Below, piece by piece: positions 17,425 to 25,251 of a stretch of DNA of 64,000 bases. Position 1 is the stretch's first letter; each line of letters starts with the position of its first letter. Source of the stretch: JASGDN01 sp049841275 (lineage in GTDB: Bacteria; Chloroflexota; Chloroflexia; Thermomicrobiales; UBA6265); the NCBI GenBank assembly GCA_049841275.1, contig JASGDN010000086.1:1-64000 (forward strand), in the 5' to 3' direction. Below the pieces are notes generated by a model. It saw only the letters and a list, made by a program, of their open reading frames with translations. It was not told where the DNA came from and ran no database searches. The translations under genes and the position numbers were made by a program.

Positions 17425-18243
17425 TCACTCCCCCAGCGCGCGCAAGGCGTTCAACACATCGTCCTGCGACGGCTGCGACAGTTCGCCAGCGAGCCGCCCA
17501 TCGGCAAGCAGCACGACCCGGTCGGCGAACGATGCCGCATGCGGATCGTGTGTCACCATCACGATGGTCTGGCCGAGCTCCCGCGCACTGCGTTGCAGGA
17601 AGCGGAGTACCTGCGTGCCCGAGGCGGAGTCGAGATTCCCCGTCGGCTCGTCCGCGAAGACGACATCTGGCCGCGTGAGGAGCGCCCGCGCAATGGCCAC
17701 CCGCTGCTGCTGCCCGCCCGAAAGCTCGCTCGGACGGTGCTTCAACCGATCCCCGATCCCGAGGGTTTGCACGAGGACGCCGAACCAGTCGCGGTCGAGA
17801 CCGCGTTTCCCGGCCAGCATCAGCGGCATCCGGATGTTCTGCTCGGCGGTGAAGGCTGGCAACAGGTTGAAGGACTGGAAGACGAAGCCGATGCGTTCCC
17901 GCCGCAGGACCGTCAGCGCCGTATCGTCGAGCGATGTGAGATCAGTATCGCCGAGAAAGACCTTGCCGCCGGACACGGTATCCAGCCCGGCCAGGCAGTG
18001 CATGAGCGTCGACTTGCCGGAGCCGGACGGCCCCATGATCGCGGTGAGCTGGCCGGAGCCGAACCCCACATCGATCCCGCGCAATGCCTCCACACGGGTA
18101 TCACCCCGGCCATAGACCTTGCGGACTTCCTCAGCCCGCACGGCGGCGTCCCGCATGGTGGCGGTTCGCGCGCCCGGCTCGAAGCGAAAACGCTGTGGCG
18201 TGCCTGCCGGACCGGCCAGCGATCCTGTCGAAACGGAATCCAT
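17425..18243 (-). CDS. ABC transporter ATP-binding protein, LolD/MacB type
   Basis: A 272-residue ATPase that powers the adjacent FtsX-type permease. It has Walker A GPSGSGKST, the Q-loop in FVFQSFNLLPAFTA, signature LSGGQQQR, Walker B VVFADEPTGNLD and the switch His in VMVTHDP, all in the MacB/LolD subfamily pattern. Start choice: GGGAGG sits directly against ATG 18252 but 9 bases before ATG 18243, so 18243 is the better-spaced start. The frame remains open far upstream to 19158 without family-like sequence. The N-terminal ~40 residues are an extra low-complexity stretch. Confidence 0.93.
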   Translation of the reverse strand: MDSVSTGSLAGPAGTPQRFRFEPGARTATMRDAAVRAEEVRKVYGRGDTRVEALRGIDVGFGSGQLTAIMGPSGSGKSTLMHCLAGLDTVSGGKVFLGDTDLTSLDDTALTVLRRERIGFVFQSFNLLPAFTAEQNIRMPLMLAGKRGLDRDWFGVLVQTLGIGDRLKHRPSELSGGQQQRVAIARALLTRPDVVFADEPTGNLDSASGTQVLRFLQRSARELGQTIVMVTHDPHAASFADRVVLLADGRLAGELSQPSQDDVLNALRALGE

Positions 18244-18383
18244 CGAATTCATCCTCCCTGCATGCGATGGCCGGGCAGCATGCGCCGCCCCCTGAGGCAA
18301 GGGTAGGAAGGAAAATCGGCGATTCCGCCGTGTCCGGGTTGAGGAGTCGCGACAAAGGTGTGGAGATTCCACGACGGCGAACC

Positions 18384-18770
18384 TTACGCCCGCACGATCA
18401 CCTTGCCCCCGATCGCGACGATCAGGAACTCCCGCGAGCCGCGCCGGAACTGCACCTCCACGCCGGGCACGAGATCGACCGTCCGCACGTCCGTGAAGAC
18501 GATGGCCGCCGACCCCGCGATCGCATCGACGCGGTTGATCTCCGACCACAGCGTCACCATCGCAACGGGACGTCCCTGGGTGCCGGGTACCGTGAGCTGC
18601 CAGACGGTCGAGCTGGGAAGGCGAAATGGCGCCGTCTCCACCACAATGCCCAACAATGCCGCGACGCGCGGGACTGCCGCCGCATCGAAGCGCAGCGTCT
18701 CGATGGCGGCACTTCGGGAACGTACGCGCTCCCCCACATCCGGATCTGTTGGTTGCCCGGAATCGGGCAT
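18384..18770 (-). CDS. hypothetical protein, 128 aa
   Basis: A small protein I cannot place in a family. There is no signal peptide or membrane span. The composition is that of a folded, beta-rich protein: STVWQLTVPG, GRPVAMVTLWSEI, SAAIVFTDV, GVEVQFRRGSREFLIVAIGGK. The start at ATG 18770 has GAGAGGTG eight bases upstream, better than ATG 18776 or GTG 18779. It diverges from the threonine dehydratase gene with about 120 bases between them and lies upstream of the ABC operon on the same strand. Confidence 0.6.
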   Translation of the reverse strand: MPDSGQPTDPDVGERVRSRSAAIETLRFDAAAVPRVAALLGIVVETAPFRLPSSTVWQLTVPGTQGRPVAMVTLWSEINRVDAIAGSAAIVFTDVRTVDLVPGVEVQFRRGSREFLIVAIGGKVIVRA

Positions 18771-18892
18771 GCACATCACCTCTCACGAAAGGGATCGACC
18801 CGACCGAAACGGAGCCACCGGCGGATATACTGGACCACCGCGCAGCAATGCTTCGCCGCAGTGGCCCGATTATCCACCGAAAGGCAGCCTCC

Positions 18893-19870
18893 ATGACCAG
18901 CGACCCGGCAACGATGACGTGGGCGGACATTCCCCTCACCGCGATCCACGAAGCGAGGGAGCGGATCATGCCGCACCTGCACCGGACACCGCTGGTACCG
19001 AGCGCGACGCTCAGCCGGATGACGGGAGTCGATCTCGCCCTCAAGGCCGAGATCTTCCAGCGCACCGGGGCCTTCAAGGTTCGCGGCGCGCTGAACGCCC
19101 TGCTCCAGCTTTCGCCGGAGGAACGCGAGCGCGGCGTCATCACGATGTCGGCGGGCAATCATGGCCAGGGCGTCGCCTGGGCCGCATCGTTCACCGGCAC
19201 GCGGGCAGTCGTCTTCGTTCCCGAGACCGCAGTCCCGACGAAGGTGGACGCCATTCGCGGGTACGGCGCGGAGTGCCGGTTCGCCCCGACATCGGACCAG
19301 CTCTTCCCGATGATGGACGCCTATCGCCGCGAACACGGGCTCACCTACGTTCCGCCGTTCGCCCATCCGGACATCCTCACCGGGCAGGGCACCGTCGGGC
19401 TGGAGATCTTGGAGGATATGCCAGATGTGGAGGCGATCGTGGTGCCGGTCGGCGGCGGCGGGCTGATCTCTGGCCTCGCCCTGGCCATCAAGAACCAGCT
19501 CCCCGATGTCCGCATCGTCGGGGTCGAACCGGAGGGCGCGTGCCTTGTGCGCCAGAGCCTGGAAGCGGGCGCCTGTCTCACGGGCAAGCCAACCAGCATC
19601 GCCGACGGGCTCTGCGCGCCATTCACGGCGCCGCTCACCCAGTCGATCATCGGGCATTATGTCGACGATATGATCCTGGTGAGCGACGACGAGATCGCCG
19701 AGGCCCTCGGGCTGATCCTCGAACGGTGCAAGATCCTCGTGGAACCCTCAGGTGCGGCTGCGGTGGCCGCGCTGCTGCACGGGAGGACAGACATCGCGCC
19801 GGGGACGAAGACGGTCGCGATCCTCAGCGGCGGCAATATCGACCGCAACCGCCTGAAGTCGCTGCTGTAG
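18893..19870 (+). CDS. ilvA: threonine ammonia-lyase (threonine dehydratase)
   Basis: A 325-residue PLP enzyme that deaminates threonine to 2-oxobutanoate, the entry step to isoleucine. The PLP lysine is in RTGAFKVRGA, the phosphate-binding loop is VGGGGLISG, and SAGNHGQGVA is the Asn/Gly loop around the cofactor. The C-terminal SGGNIDRNRLKSLL ends the protein without an ACT regulatory domain, so this is the short form; a catabolic role or a serine/threonine racemase-like activity is possible. ATG 18893 has GAAAGG upstream. The frame is open to 18626 but that region belongs to the divergent promoter and neighbour. Confidence 0.88.
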   Translation: MTSDPATMTWADIPLTAIHEARERIMPHLHRTPLVPSATLSRMTGVDLALKAEIFQRTGAFKVRGALNALLQLSPEERERGVITMSAGNHGQGVAWAASFTGTRAVVFVPETAVPTKVDAIRGYGAECRFAPTSDQLFPMMDAYRREHGLTYVPPFAHPDILTGQGTVGLEILEDMPDVEAIVVPVGGGGLISGLALAIKNQLPDVRIVGVEPEGACLVRQSLEAGACLTGKPTSIADGLCAPFTAPLTQSIIGHYVDDMILVSDDEIAEALGLILERCKILVEPSGAAAVAALLHGRTDIAPGTKTVAILSGGNIDRNRLKSLL

Positions 19871-19873
19871 GCG

Positions 19874-19914
19874 GCCATACGGGGAGATGGGTGTCGACCA
19901 TCTCCCCGTATGGC
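19874..19914 (+). terminator. strong hairpin terminator after the threonine dehydratase gene
   Basis: A perfect 17-bp stem, GCCATACGGGGAGATGG with its reverse complement, and a 7-base loop, starting 4 bases after the stop codon. The tail is only weakly T-rich (TATTCC). Confidence 0.8.
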
Positions 19915-20129
19915 TATTCCTCGATGACGAGCTTCGCCACCATGCCGGGATGATGCGGGCCTGGGCGAGACGAAGGTTCCGCGCCTCACACCATCGGCCC
20001 CTCCGCTACGTCATACACCACACCGGCCCGCCCGGTTCCCGGAAACGGGATGGTTCCACCGGAATCGTCCTGCCTGCATTCGACCGGTGCGGGAATGCGT
20101 GGCAAAATGGCGGTCTACAAGTGAAGATC

Positions 20130-20424
20130 TGGATGCGATGACGAGGACCACCCGTCGATCCGTCGCGGTACAGCGAGCCGTGTTGCTGAGAGGCGGCCCC
20201 GGCCCGATGCGTGCATGACCTCCGAGCAGCGCCCCGAACCCCTTCCCGAGGGACGTAGGTCGCGCCGGTTGCCCCCGATATCGGGCCGGACTGGGATGCG
20301 CCCATTCGCGCATTCGCCCCAGTCGTGGAGGCGTACGCCGCGAGGCGTCCGCAAACCAGGGTGGTACCACGAGACCGTTCGCGCCCCTCGTCCCTCGGAT
20401 GACGACGGGCGCGTTGTCGTTCTC
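20130..20424 (+). promoter_or_regulatory. T-box leader controlling metG (Met specifier ATG)
   Basis: A tRNA-sensing leader. The conserved T-box AGGGTGGTACCACG lies at 20358-20371. Stem I begins near GATGACGAGGAC (~20139) and has the CAGCGAGC-type bulge at 20171. The expected specifier position, just before ACCTCCGAGC, reads ATG at 20215-20217, matching methionine. The 3' part is a 13-bp hairpin (20380-20392 with 20401-20413, one mismatch) followed by TTGTCGTTCTC, the probable attenuator that pairs in competition with the antiterminator. Uncharged tRNA-Met would be expected to allow expression. The region 19915-20130 shows no gene and probably holds the promoter. Confidence 0.88.
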
Positions 20425-20437
20425 ATGGAGGTACCCC

Positions 20438-22051
20438 ATGCCCACCACCGTCCCGGATTCGCATCGCAACCGCTACTACGTCATGACGTCCATCCCGTAC
20501 GTCAACGGCACCCCGCATATCGGGTTCGCGCTGGAGGCCATCCAGTCGGACACCCTCGCGCGCTATCACCGCTCGCTCGGCGAGGAGACCTGGTTCCTCT
20601 CCGGCACCGACGAAAACGCCCTCACCGTCGTGCAGGCGGCGGATCTGCAGGGCGCCGAGCTGGTCCCCCTGGTCGAGCGCAATGCCAAGGCCTTCCGCGC
20701 CATCCAGGAGCCGCTAGAAGTCCGGTATTCGGACTTCATCCGCACGAGCACGGACCCACGCCATTTTCCCGGCGCCCAGAAGCTCTGGGAAGCCTGCGCG
20801 GCAGCGGGAGACATCTACAAGCGGCAATACCAGGGCAAGTATTGTATCCGCTGCGAACGCTTCTACAAGGAGGAGGAGCTGGTCGACGGCAAGTGTCCGA
20901 TCCACGGCACCGTACCCGAGTTGGTGGACGAGGAGAACTACTTCTTCGCCCTGAAGAACTACCAGCAGCAGCTGGATGACCTCATTACCTCCGACACCCT
21001 CCGCGTGCAACCCGAGCATCGCAAGGAAGAGATCCTCTCCTTCATCCGCTCCGGCCTGGAGGACTTCTCCATCTCCCGTCAGGCGTTGCGTGGCCGTGGC
21101 TGGGGCGTGCCAGTACCGGGCGATCCAGACCAGGTGATGTATGTCTGGGTCGACGCACTCAGCAACTACATCACCGCACTCGACTATGCGACGGACGGCG
21201 AGGCCTTCCACCGCTGGTGGCTGGAAAGCGACCAGCGCGTCCACGTTATCGGCAAGGACATCCTGCGCTTCCATGCCGTCTACTGGCCGGCCCTGCTCCT
21301 CTCGGCGGGCATTCCGCTGCCAACGGTCGTCAACGTCCACGAGTTCCTGACCTCGAACGGCGAGAAGATGAGCAAGAGCCGTGGCAATGTGGTCGATCCG
21401 CTCCAGCTCGTCGCCGAATACGGAAACGATGCGGTCCGCTACTGGTTGCTGCGCGAGATGCCGCGCACGTCAGACGGAGATTTCACCTACGACCGCCTGA
21501 TCGGGCGCTACAACCAGGACCTCGCGAATGACCTCGGCAACCTCATCAACCGCAGCGTGAGCATGCTCCATCGCTATCGTGGCGGTGTCGTACCGGCCGT
21601 CGGCGAGCGCGAGTCCGACCTGCGAGCGATCTCCGGCCCGATTGCCGCGCAGGTGGATGCCGCGCTCGACCGCTTCGATTTCCGCACCGCCATCGGCGCG
21701 ATCTGGGAGCTGGTAACCGGGGCGAACAAGGCGATCGACGACCGGAAGCCGTGGGAACTGGCGAAGGCCGCCAAGAACGGCGACGACGCGTCCAATGCCG
21801 CGCTCGATGCCATACTCGCCGACCTGATCGAGACGATCCGGCTGCTGGCGGTCCACCTCGCGCCGTTCATCCCGGTCGGGGCAGGGCGTATTGCGGCGCA
21901 GGCGGGATTCACGCTTGACGAAAACGGCGACGCGACATCCTACGCCTGGAGCGACGCCCTCGCGGGACGGGAACTGCCGAAGGCGTCGCCCATCTTCCCG
22001 CGCATCGAAGCGCCAGTAACGAATGAGGAAGAGGCGGGCGTCACGGCGTGA
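20438..22051 (+). CDS. metG: methionine--tRNA ligase
   Basis: A 537-residue class I aminoacyl-tRNA synthetase charging tRNA-Met. PHIGFAL is the HIGH motif near residue 26 and EKMSKSRGN is the KMSKS loop. A zinc-knuckle-like YCIRCERF...KCPIHG sits in the connective peptide. The anticodon-binding domain follows, and the protein ends without a C-terminal EMAP-like tRNA-binding domain. ATG 20438 has GGAGG at 20427-20431; the frame is open to 20399 inside the T-box attenuator, which argues against an earlier start. Regulated by the T-box upstream. Confidence 0.95.
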   Translation: MPTTVPDSHRNRYYVMTSIPYVNGTPHIGFALEAIQSDTLARYHRSLGEETWFLSGTDENALTVVQAADLQGAELVPLVERNAKAFRAIQEPLEVRYSDFIRTSTDPRHFPGAQKLWEACAAAGDIYKRQYQGKYCIRCERFYKEEELVDGKCPIHGTVPELVDEENYFFALKNYQQQLDDLITSDTLRVQPEHRKEEILSFIRSGLEDFSISRQALRGRGWGVPVPGDPDQVMYVWVDALSNYITALDYATDGEAFHRWWLESDQRVHVIGKDILRFHAVYWPALLLSAGIPLPTVVNVHEFLTSNGEKMSKSRGNVVDPLQLVAEYGNDAVRYWLLREMPRTSDGDFTYDRLIGRYNQDLANDLGNLINRSVSMLHRYRGGVVPAVGERESDLRAISGPIAAQVDAALDRFDFRTAIGAIWELVTGANKAIDDRKPWELAKAAKNGDDASNAALDAILADLIETIRLLAVHLAPFIPVGAGRIAAQAGFTLDENGDATSYAWSDALAGRELPKASPIFPRIEAPVTNEEEAGVTA

Positions 22052-22142
22052 CGTACCCGGCCTGTGGGCTGCTCGCCCATCGACCGAAGGCCGATCTCGC
22101 GAGGCGCTCCGCCGAGCTATCCGGCTTCGCCGAATTCCCAAC

Positions 22143-22182
22143 GACAGGGCGGCATACGGTGTGGACCGTATGCCGCCCTGTC
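22143..22182. terminator. perfect hairpin between convergent genes
   Basis: A 17-bp perfect stem (GACAGGGCGGCATACGG and complement) with a 6-base loop, between metG and the minus-strand esterase. It is likely to terminate both. There is no strong T-tract on either side. Confidence 0.75.
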
Positions 22183-22298
22183 ATCCATGCACCTTGCAGG
22201 ATATGTCGCCCAAAGCCGACGTCCAGGTACCGTGTGCTCCCGGGCGATGGACAGACACCTCCGCCGGAGCTTCCCCTCGAAGCCGGAATCCGTATCAG

Positions 22299-23138
22299 CT
22301 ACGCGCCCGCCGGCACGCCCGTGCCAAACCCAAGATCCTTCAGGAAGATCGCCGCCTCTGCCGTCCAGAGCCCAACGGTCGCGTCCTCCGTCGCCAACCC
22401 GAGACCGTGCCGTCCAGCCGGATACACATGCAGGCCGAACGGCACCCCATGTTCGCGAAGCGCCGCTGCGAACCGCAGGCTGTGCCGCACATCGACCGCA
22501 TCATCGTCCGCCGTGTGCCACAGGAACACCGGCGGCGTCTCCTCATTGACGTGCTCGTCGGCAGAGAGGGCGTGCATCGCCTCATCGGACGGGTCCACTC
22601 CCAGCAGGTTCTCCAGCGACCCGACGTGCGGCGTTGCCACCAGGGAGATCACCGCATAGCACAGCACCGCCACATCCGGACGGCTGCTCGCACGCGCCAC
22701 CGGATCGTCGCTCTCGGCATCGCCGCGGTCCCACAGCGTCGCCGCCGACGCCGAGAGATGCCCGCCCGCCGAAAACCCGAGCACTCCGACCCGCGCAGGA
22801 TCGACATTCCAGACACCGGCGTTCGCACGCACCAGCCGGATCGCGCGCTGGATGTCATGCAGCGGGGCCGGGTGCCGATGCGGAGCCACCCGGTAATCGA
22901 CCACGAAGGCCGCGATACCCAGCGAATTCAACCACTCCGCGATCGGTCCGCCCTCGTGTTCCGCCTTGAAATAGTAGCCGCCGCCCGGCGCCACGACGAT
23001 CGCAGGAAACGGTCCGTCACCATCGAGCGGGTAAGGGGTCAACGTCGGTGCCGGATCGTCGCCCAACGTGGCGAGTTCGGGCGAATCGTGTGTCCAGAGC
23101 GGGATCGCGTTCGTGCCGGGAACATAGGGACCGACCAT
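22299..23138 (-). CDS. alpha/beta hydrolase, acetyl-esterase/BD-FAE-like
   Basis: A 279-residue cytoplasmic serine esterase. Landmarks: APGGGYYF (oxyanion hole), GFSAGGHLSAS (nucleophile Ser), WHTADDDAV (acid) and PAGRHGLGL (catalytic His). This matches the esterase/lipase group that includes acetylxylan esterases and kynurenine formamidase-like enzymes; many remove acetyl groups from sugars. AAGGAGGT lies 8 bases before ATG 23138, a strong ribosome binding site. The gene is monocistronic, converging with metG and divergent from the CHAD genes. Confidence 0.85.
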   Translation of the reverse strand: MVGPYVPGTNAIPLWTHDSPELATLGDDPAPTLTPYPLDGDGPFPAIVVAPGGGYYFKAEHEGGPIAEWLNSLGIAAFVVDYRVAPHRHPAPLHDIQRAIRLVRANAGVWNVDPARVGVLGFSAGGHLSASAATLWDRGDAESDDPVARASSRPDVAVLCYAVISLVATPHVGSLENLLGVDPSDEAMHALSADEHVNEETPPVFLWHTADDDAVDVRHSLRFAAALREHGVPFGLHVYPAGRHGLGLATEDATVGLWTAEAAIFLKDLGFGTGVPAGA

Positions 23139-23292
23139 GATGGAGACCTCCTTGCGTCGTACTGACAGGCATGCGGATTGCTGCGGTCAGCATACCGGGA
23201 CACCACCGGCGCGCAAGAGCCGGTCGGCGTAGGCCCAGGGAGCGACGGAACGATCGTGACCAAGACATCAATTCGCGGGAAGGCTGCCTGAC

Positions 23293-23817
23293 ATGAACGC
23301 ACACGATGACGCACCCAGCGCGAAGGCAGCCTTCGACGAGACGATGCGCGCGCTGATCGCCGAACGCTGGCGCGATGTCTGGAAGGCAATGCCCGACCGC
23401 CGCAACCTCGCCGATCCCGAGGCAATCCATAAGGTCCGCGTGGCCTCACGCCGGCTGCGCGCCGCGATGGACACAGCGACGGATGTCTTTCCGAAACGCT
23501 GGTATCGACGCCTGCATCGGGAAGCCAGGCATATCACCCACGAGTTCGGCACGCTCCGCGACGCCGATGTCATGCTGGAAACCCTGCGCACCGAGCGAAA
23601 AATCGCCCCGGAGGCCGAGCGGGCCGGCCTCGACGACCTCATCGCGAGGCAGGAGCACATCCGGGGAAAAGCCCTCATCGAGGTCCGCCGCTATTGCGCG
23701 CGTATCCGGAAGCGCCATCTCCGTCGCGAAACGCGGAAGTGCTTTCCACGTCAGCCGCAGTCGCGGCGAAAGGTGCTGCAAGCACCGCATGCCGGCACGG
23801 ACGGAGGCGCGGCATGA
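23293..23817 (+). CDS. CHAD-domain protein, N-terminal half
   Basis: A 174-residue helical protein equal to the first half of a CHAD domain: the metal/polyphosphate-binding helix EAIHKVRVASRRLRAAMD, then RRLHREARHITHEFGTLRDADVML. CHAD domains are conserved histidine alpha-helical modules that bind inorganic polyphosphate. The C-terminal 30 residues (RKCFPRQPQSRRKV) look unstructured. Its stop overlaps the ATG of the next gene (ATGA), which encodes the matching second half, so a functional domain is probably assembled from two chains. SD GGGAAGG lies at 23278-23284. Confidence 0.8.
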   Translation: MNAHDDAPSAKAAFDETMRALIAERWRDVWKAMPDRRNLADPEAIHKVRVASRRLRAAMDTATDVFPKRWYRRLHREARHITHEFGTLRDADVMLETLRTERKIAPEAERAGLDDLIARQEHIRGKALIEVRRYCARIRKRHLRRETRKCFPRQPQSRRKVLQAPHAGTDGGAA

Positions 23818-24320
23818 ACAAGCCTCGATCCATTGTCGATTCCGACCCGAAGGCGCCGGTCGCGGCGAATGCCCGCGCAATCCTTGCTGCACGCACAGCG
23901 GAACTCTTCAGCCACGATGCGGCGTTCACCGACCCCAACGCGGTCGCCGCACTCCACCAAGCCCGCATCGCCGCCAAGCGACTGCGCTATACACTGGAAC
24001 TCTTCCCGGCCATCTTCGGCGATGATGGCACTGCTGCGCTGGCCGACGTAAGGGCGCTACAGGATGCGCTGGGCATCGTCCACGACCGCGATGTGATGAT
24101 CGCGGCCATTCACACCCGCCTCGGAGAGCTCATCTCGGAACGCGGTCCGGAGACCGATGCCGTCCGCGCAAGTCTGGAATCCATCCTGACCCGCGTCCGG
24201 ACGGACCGCGAGGCCCGTCACCGCGACGCCGCCGCACGATGGCGAGTCCTGTCGCATGGCAAATTTCGCGACCGCCTCACCCACCTGGCCGGCACATCGT
24301 TCCTCGCTGACGACGGATAG
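23814..24320 (+). CDS. CHAD-domain protein, C-terminal half
   Basis: A 168-residue protein with the second-half CHAD signature: AVAALHQARIAAKRLRYTLELFPAIFG followed by ALADVRALQDALGIVHDRDVMIA. It is translationally coupled to the first-half gene by ATGA overlap. The frame is open upstream to 23694, so a single frameshift could fuse the halves. Both pieces have normal starts and composition, so I keep them as two genes. Polyphosphate binding is expected from the family; no CYTH domain or polyphosphate kinase is nearby. Confidence 0.8.
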   Translation: MNKPRSIVDSDPKAPVAANARAILAARTAELFSHDAAFTDPNAVAALHQARIAAKRLRYTLELFPAIFGDDGTAALADVRALQDALGIVHDRDVMIAAIHTRLGELISERGPETDAVRASLESILTRVRTDREARHRDAAARWRVLSHGKFRDRLTHLAGTSFLADDG

Positions 24321-24340
24321 CACGATCGGGAACCTATCGA

Positions 24341-25135
24341 TTACGAACGGACCTCCTGGTCCGCCCGGGACCGGTGAGGCTCCGCTGTCGCGAAATACCG
24401 CGCCGGAGAAGTCCCCAACGCCTGCCGGAACATGGCGATGAACGACGACACATCGCCATATCCCACCGCGTTCGCCACCTGAGCCACACTCTCCCCCTCG
24501 CCGAGCCGCTCGAACGCACGCAGCAAGCGGATCTGCTGCCGCCACCGGACGAAGGTGAGCTTCGTCTCCTTCCGGAAGAGCCGCGCGGCTGTCCGGCCGG
24601 TCATGCCCGCCTCGGCCGCCAGTTCGTCCAAGGTCCGCTGATCGGCAACATCGGCCTGCAACATGTCGCACAACCGTCGCAACCGCTCGTCAGTCGGCCG
24701 TGGGATCGAGAGCGGCTCGATCTCAATCCGGGCGAGCCTGTCCAGGATCACCTGCATCAGCCGCGCCTCCGGCCCGTCCGCCGGATACCGCTTGGGAAAC
24801 TCGGCCGCCTCCATCAGGAGTTCACGCGTCAACGGGTCGATGAAAACCACGCAGCATTCCGGCGCGATGTCCACGACACTCGGCTCGGCGTACAGCGCCT
24901 GCATCCGGCACGGGCGACGCGCCGAGATCGCATGCAGCGCACCGCCGGGAATCCAGACCGCCCGGTGCGGCGGCACTACCCACACGCCCGTCGCGGTCTG
25001 CACGGTCATCACGCCATCGCTCGTGTAGGCAAGCTGCGACGTCCGGTGGCTGTGCCAGTGGATAGCCCGGCCAATGTGGATATTCTCGACCGCCACAGCC
25101 GGCCTGTCGTGGGATGTTTCCCCGCCATCATCCAT
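24341..25135 (-). CDS. AraC-family transcriptional regulator with cupin sensor
   Basis: A 264-residue regulator. An N-terminal cupin (residues ~20-90; HWHSHRTSQLAYTSDG, VPPHRAVWIPGGALHAI) is followed by a linker and a C-terminal AraC/XylS double helix-turn-helix: TLDELAAEAGMTGRTAARLFRKE and ESVAQVANAVGYGDVSSFIAMFRQALG. This domain order is that of the YqhC-unrelated cupin-AraC group, which often controls adjacent transporters. Divergent from the ABC half-transporter at 25252 (about 115 bases between), which is the natural target candidate. That link is inference. Confidence 0.9.
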   Translation of the reverse strand: MDDGGETSHDRPAVAVENIHIGRAIHWHSHRTSQLAYTSDGVMTVQTATGVWVVPPHRAVWIPGGALHAISARRPCRMQALYAEPSVVDIAPECCVVFIDPLTRELLMEAAEFPKRYPADGPEARLMQVILDRLARIEIEPLSIPRPTDERLRRLCDMLQADVADQRTLDELAAEAGMTGRTAARLFRKETKLTFVRWRQQIRLLRAFERLGEGESVAQVANAVGYGDVSSFIAMFRQALGTSPARYFATAEPHRSRADQEVRS

Positions 25136-25251
25136 GAATTCTGTCCGTTCTGCCCTATTCCCCGTCTCGATATGCCATGATACCCACGGATAGGCAACCT
25201 AGAATATACCGTAGGGAACAGGTCGGTATTCGCGAACGCATTCACACACGG

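Noticed and set aside
18253..19158. 900-base N-terminal extension of the ABC ATPase gene
   Set aside because: It overlaps the 128-residue gene and the threonine dehydratase promoter and lacks conserved sequence; a good start exists at 18243.
23694..23813. A single CHAD gene broken by sequencing frameshift
   Set aside because: Each half has a sensible start or stop joined by ATGA, and the first half's tail is plausible; left as a point to check, not assumed.
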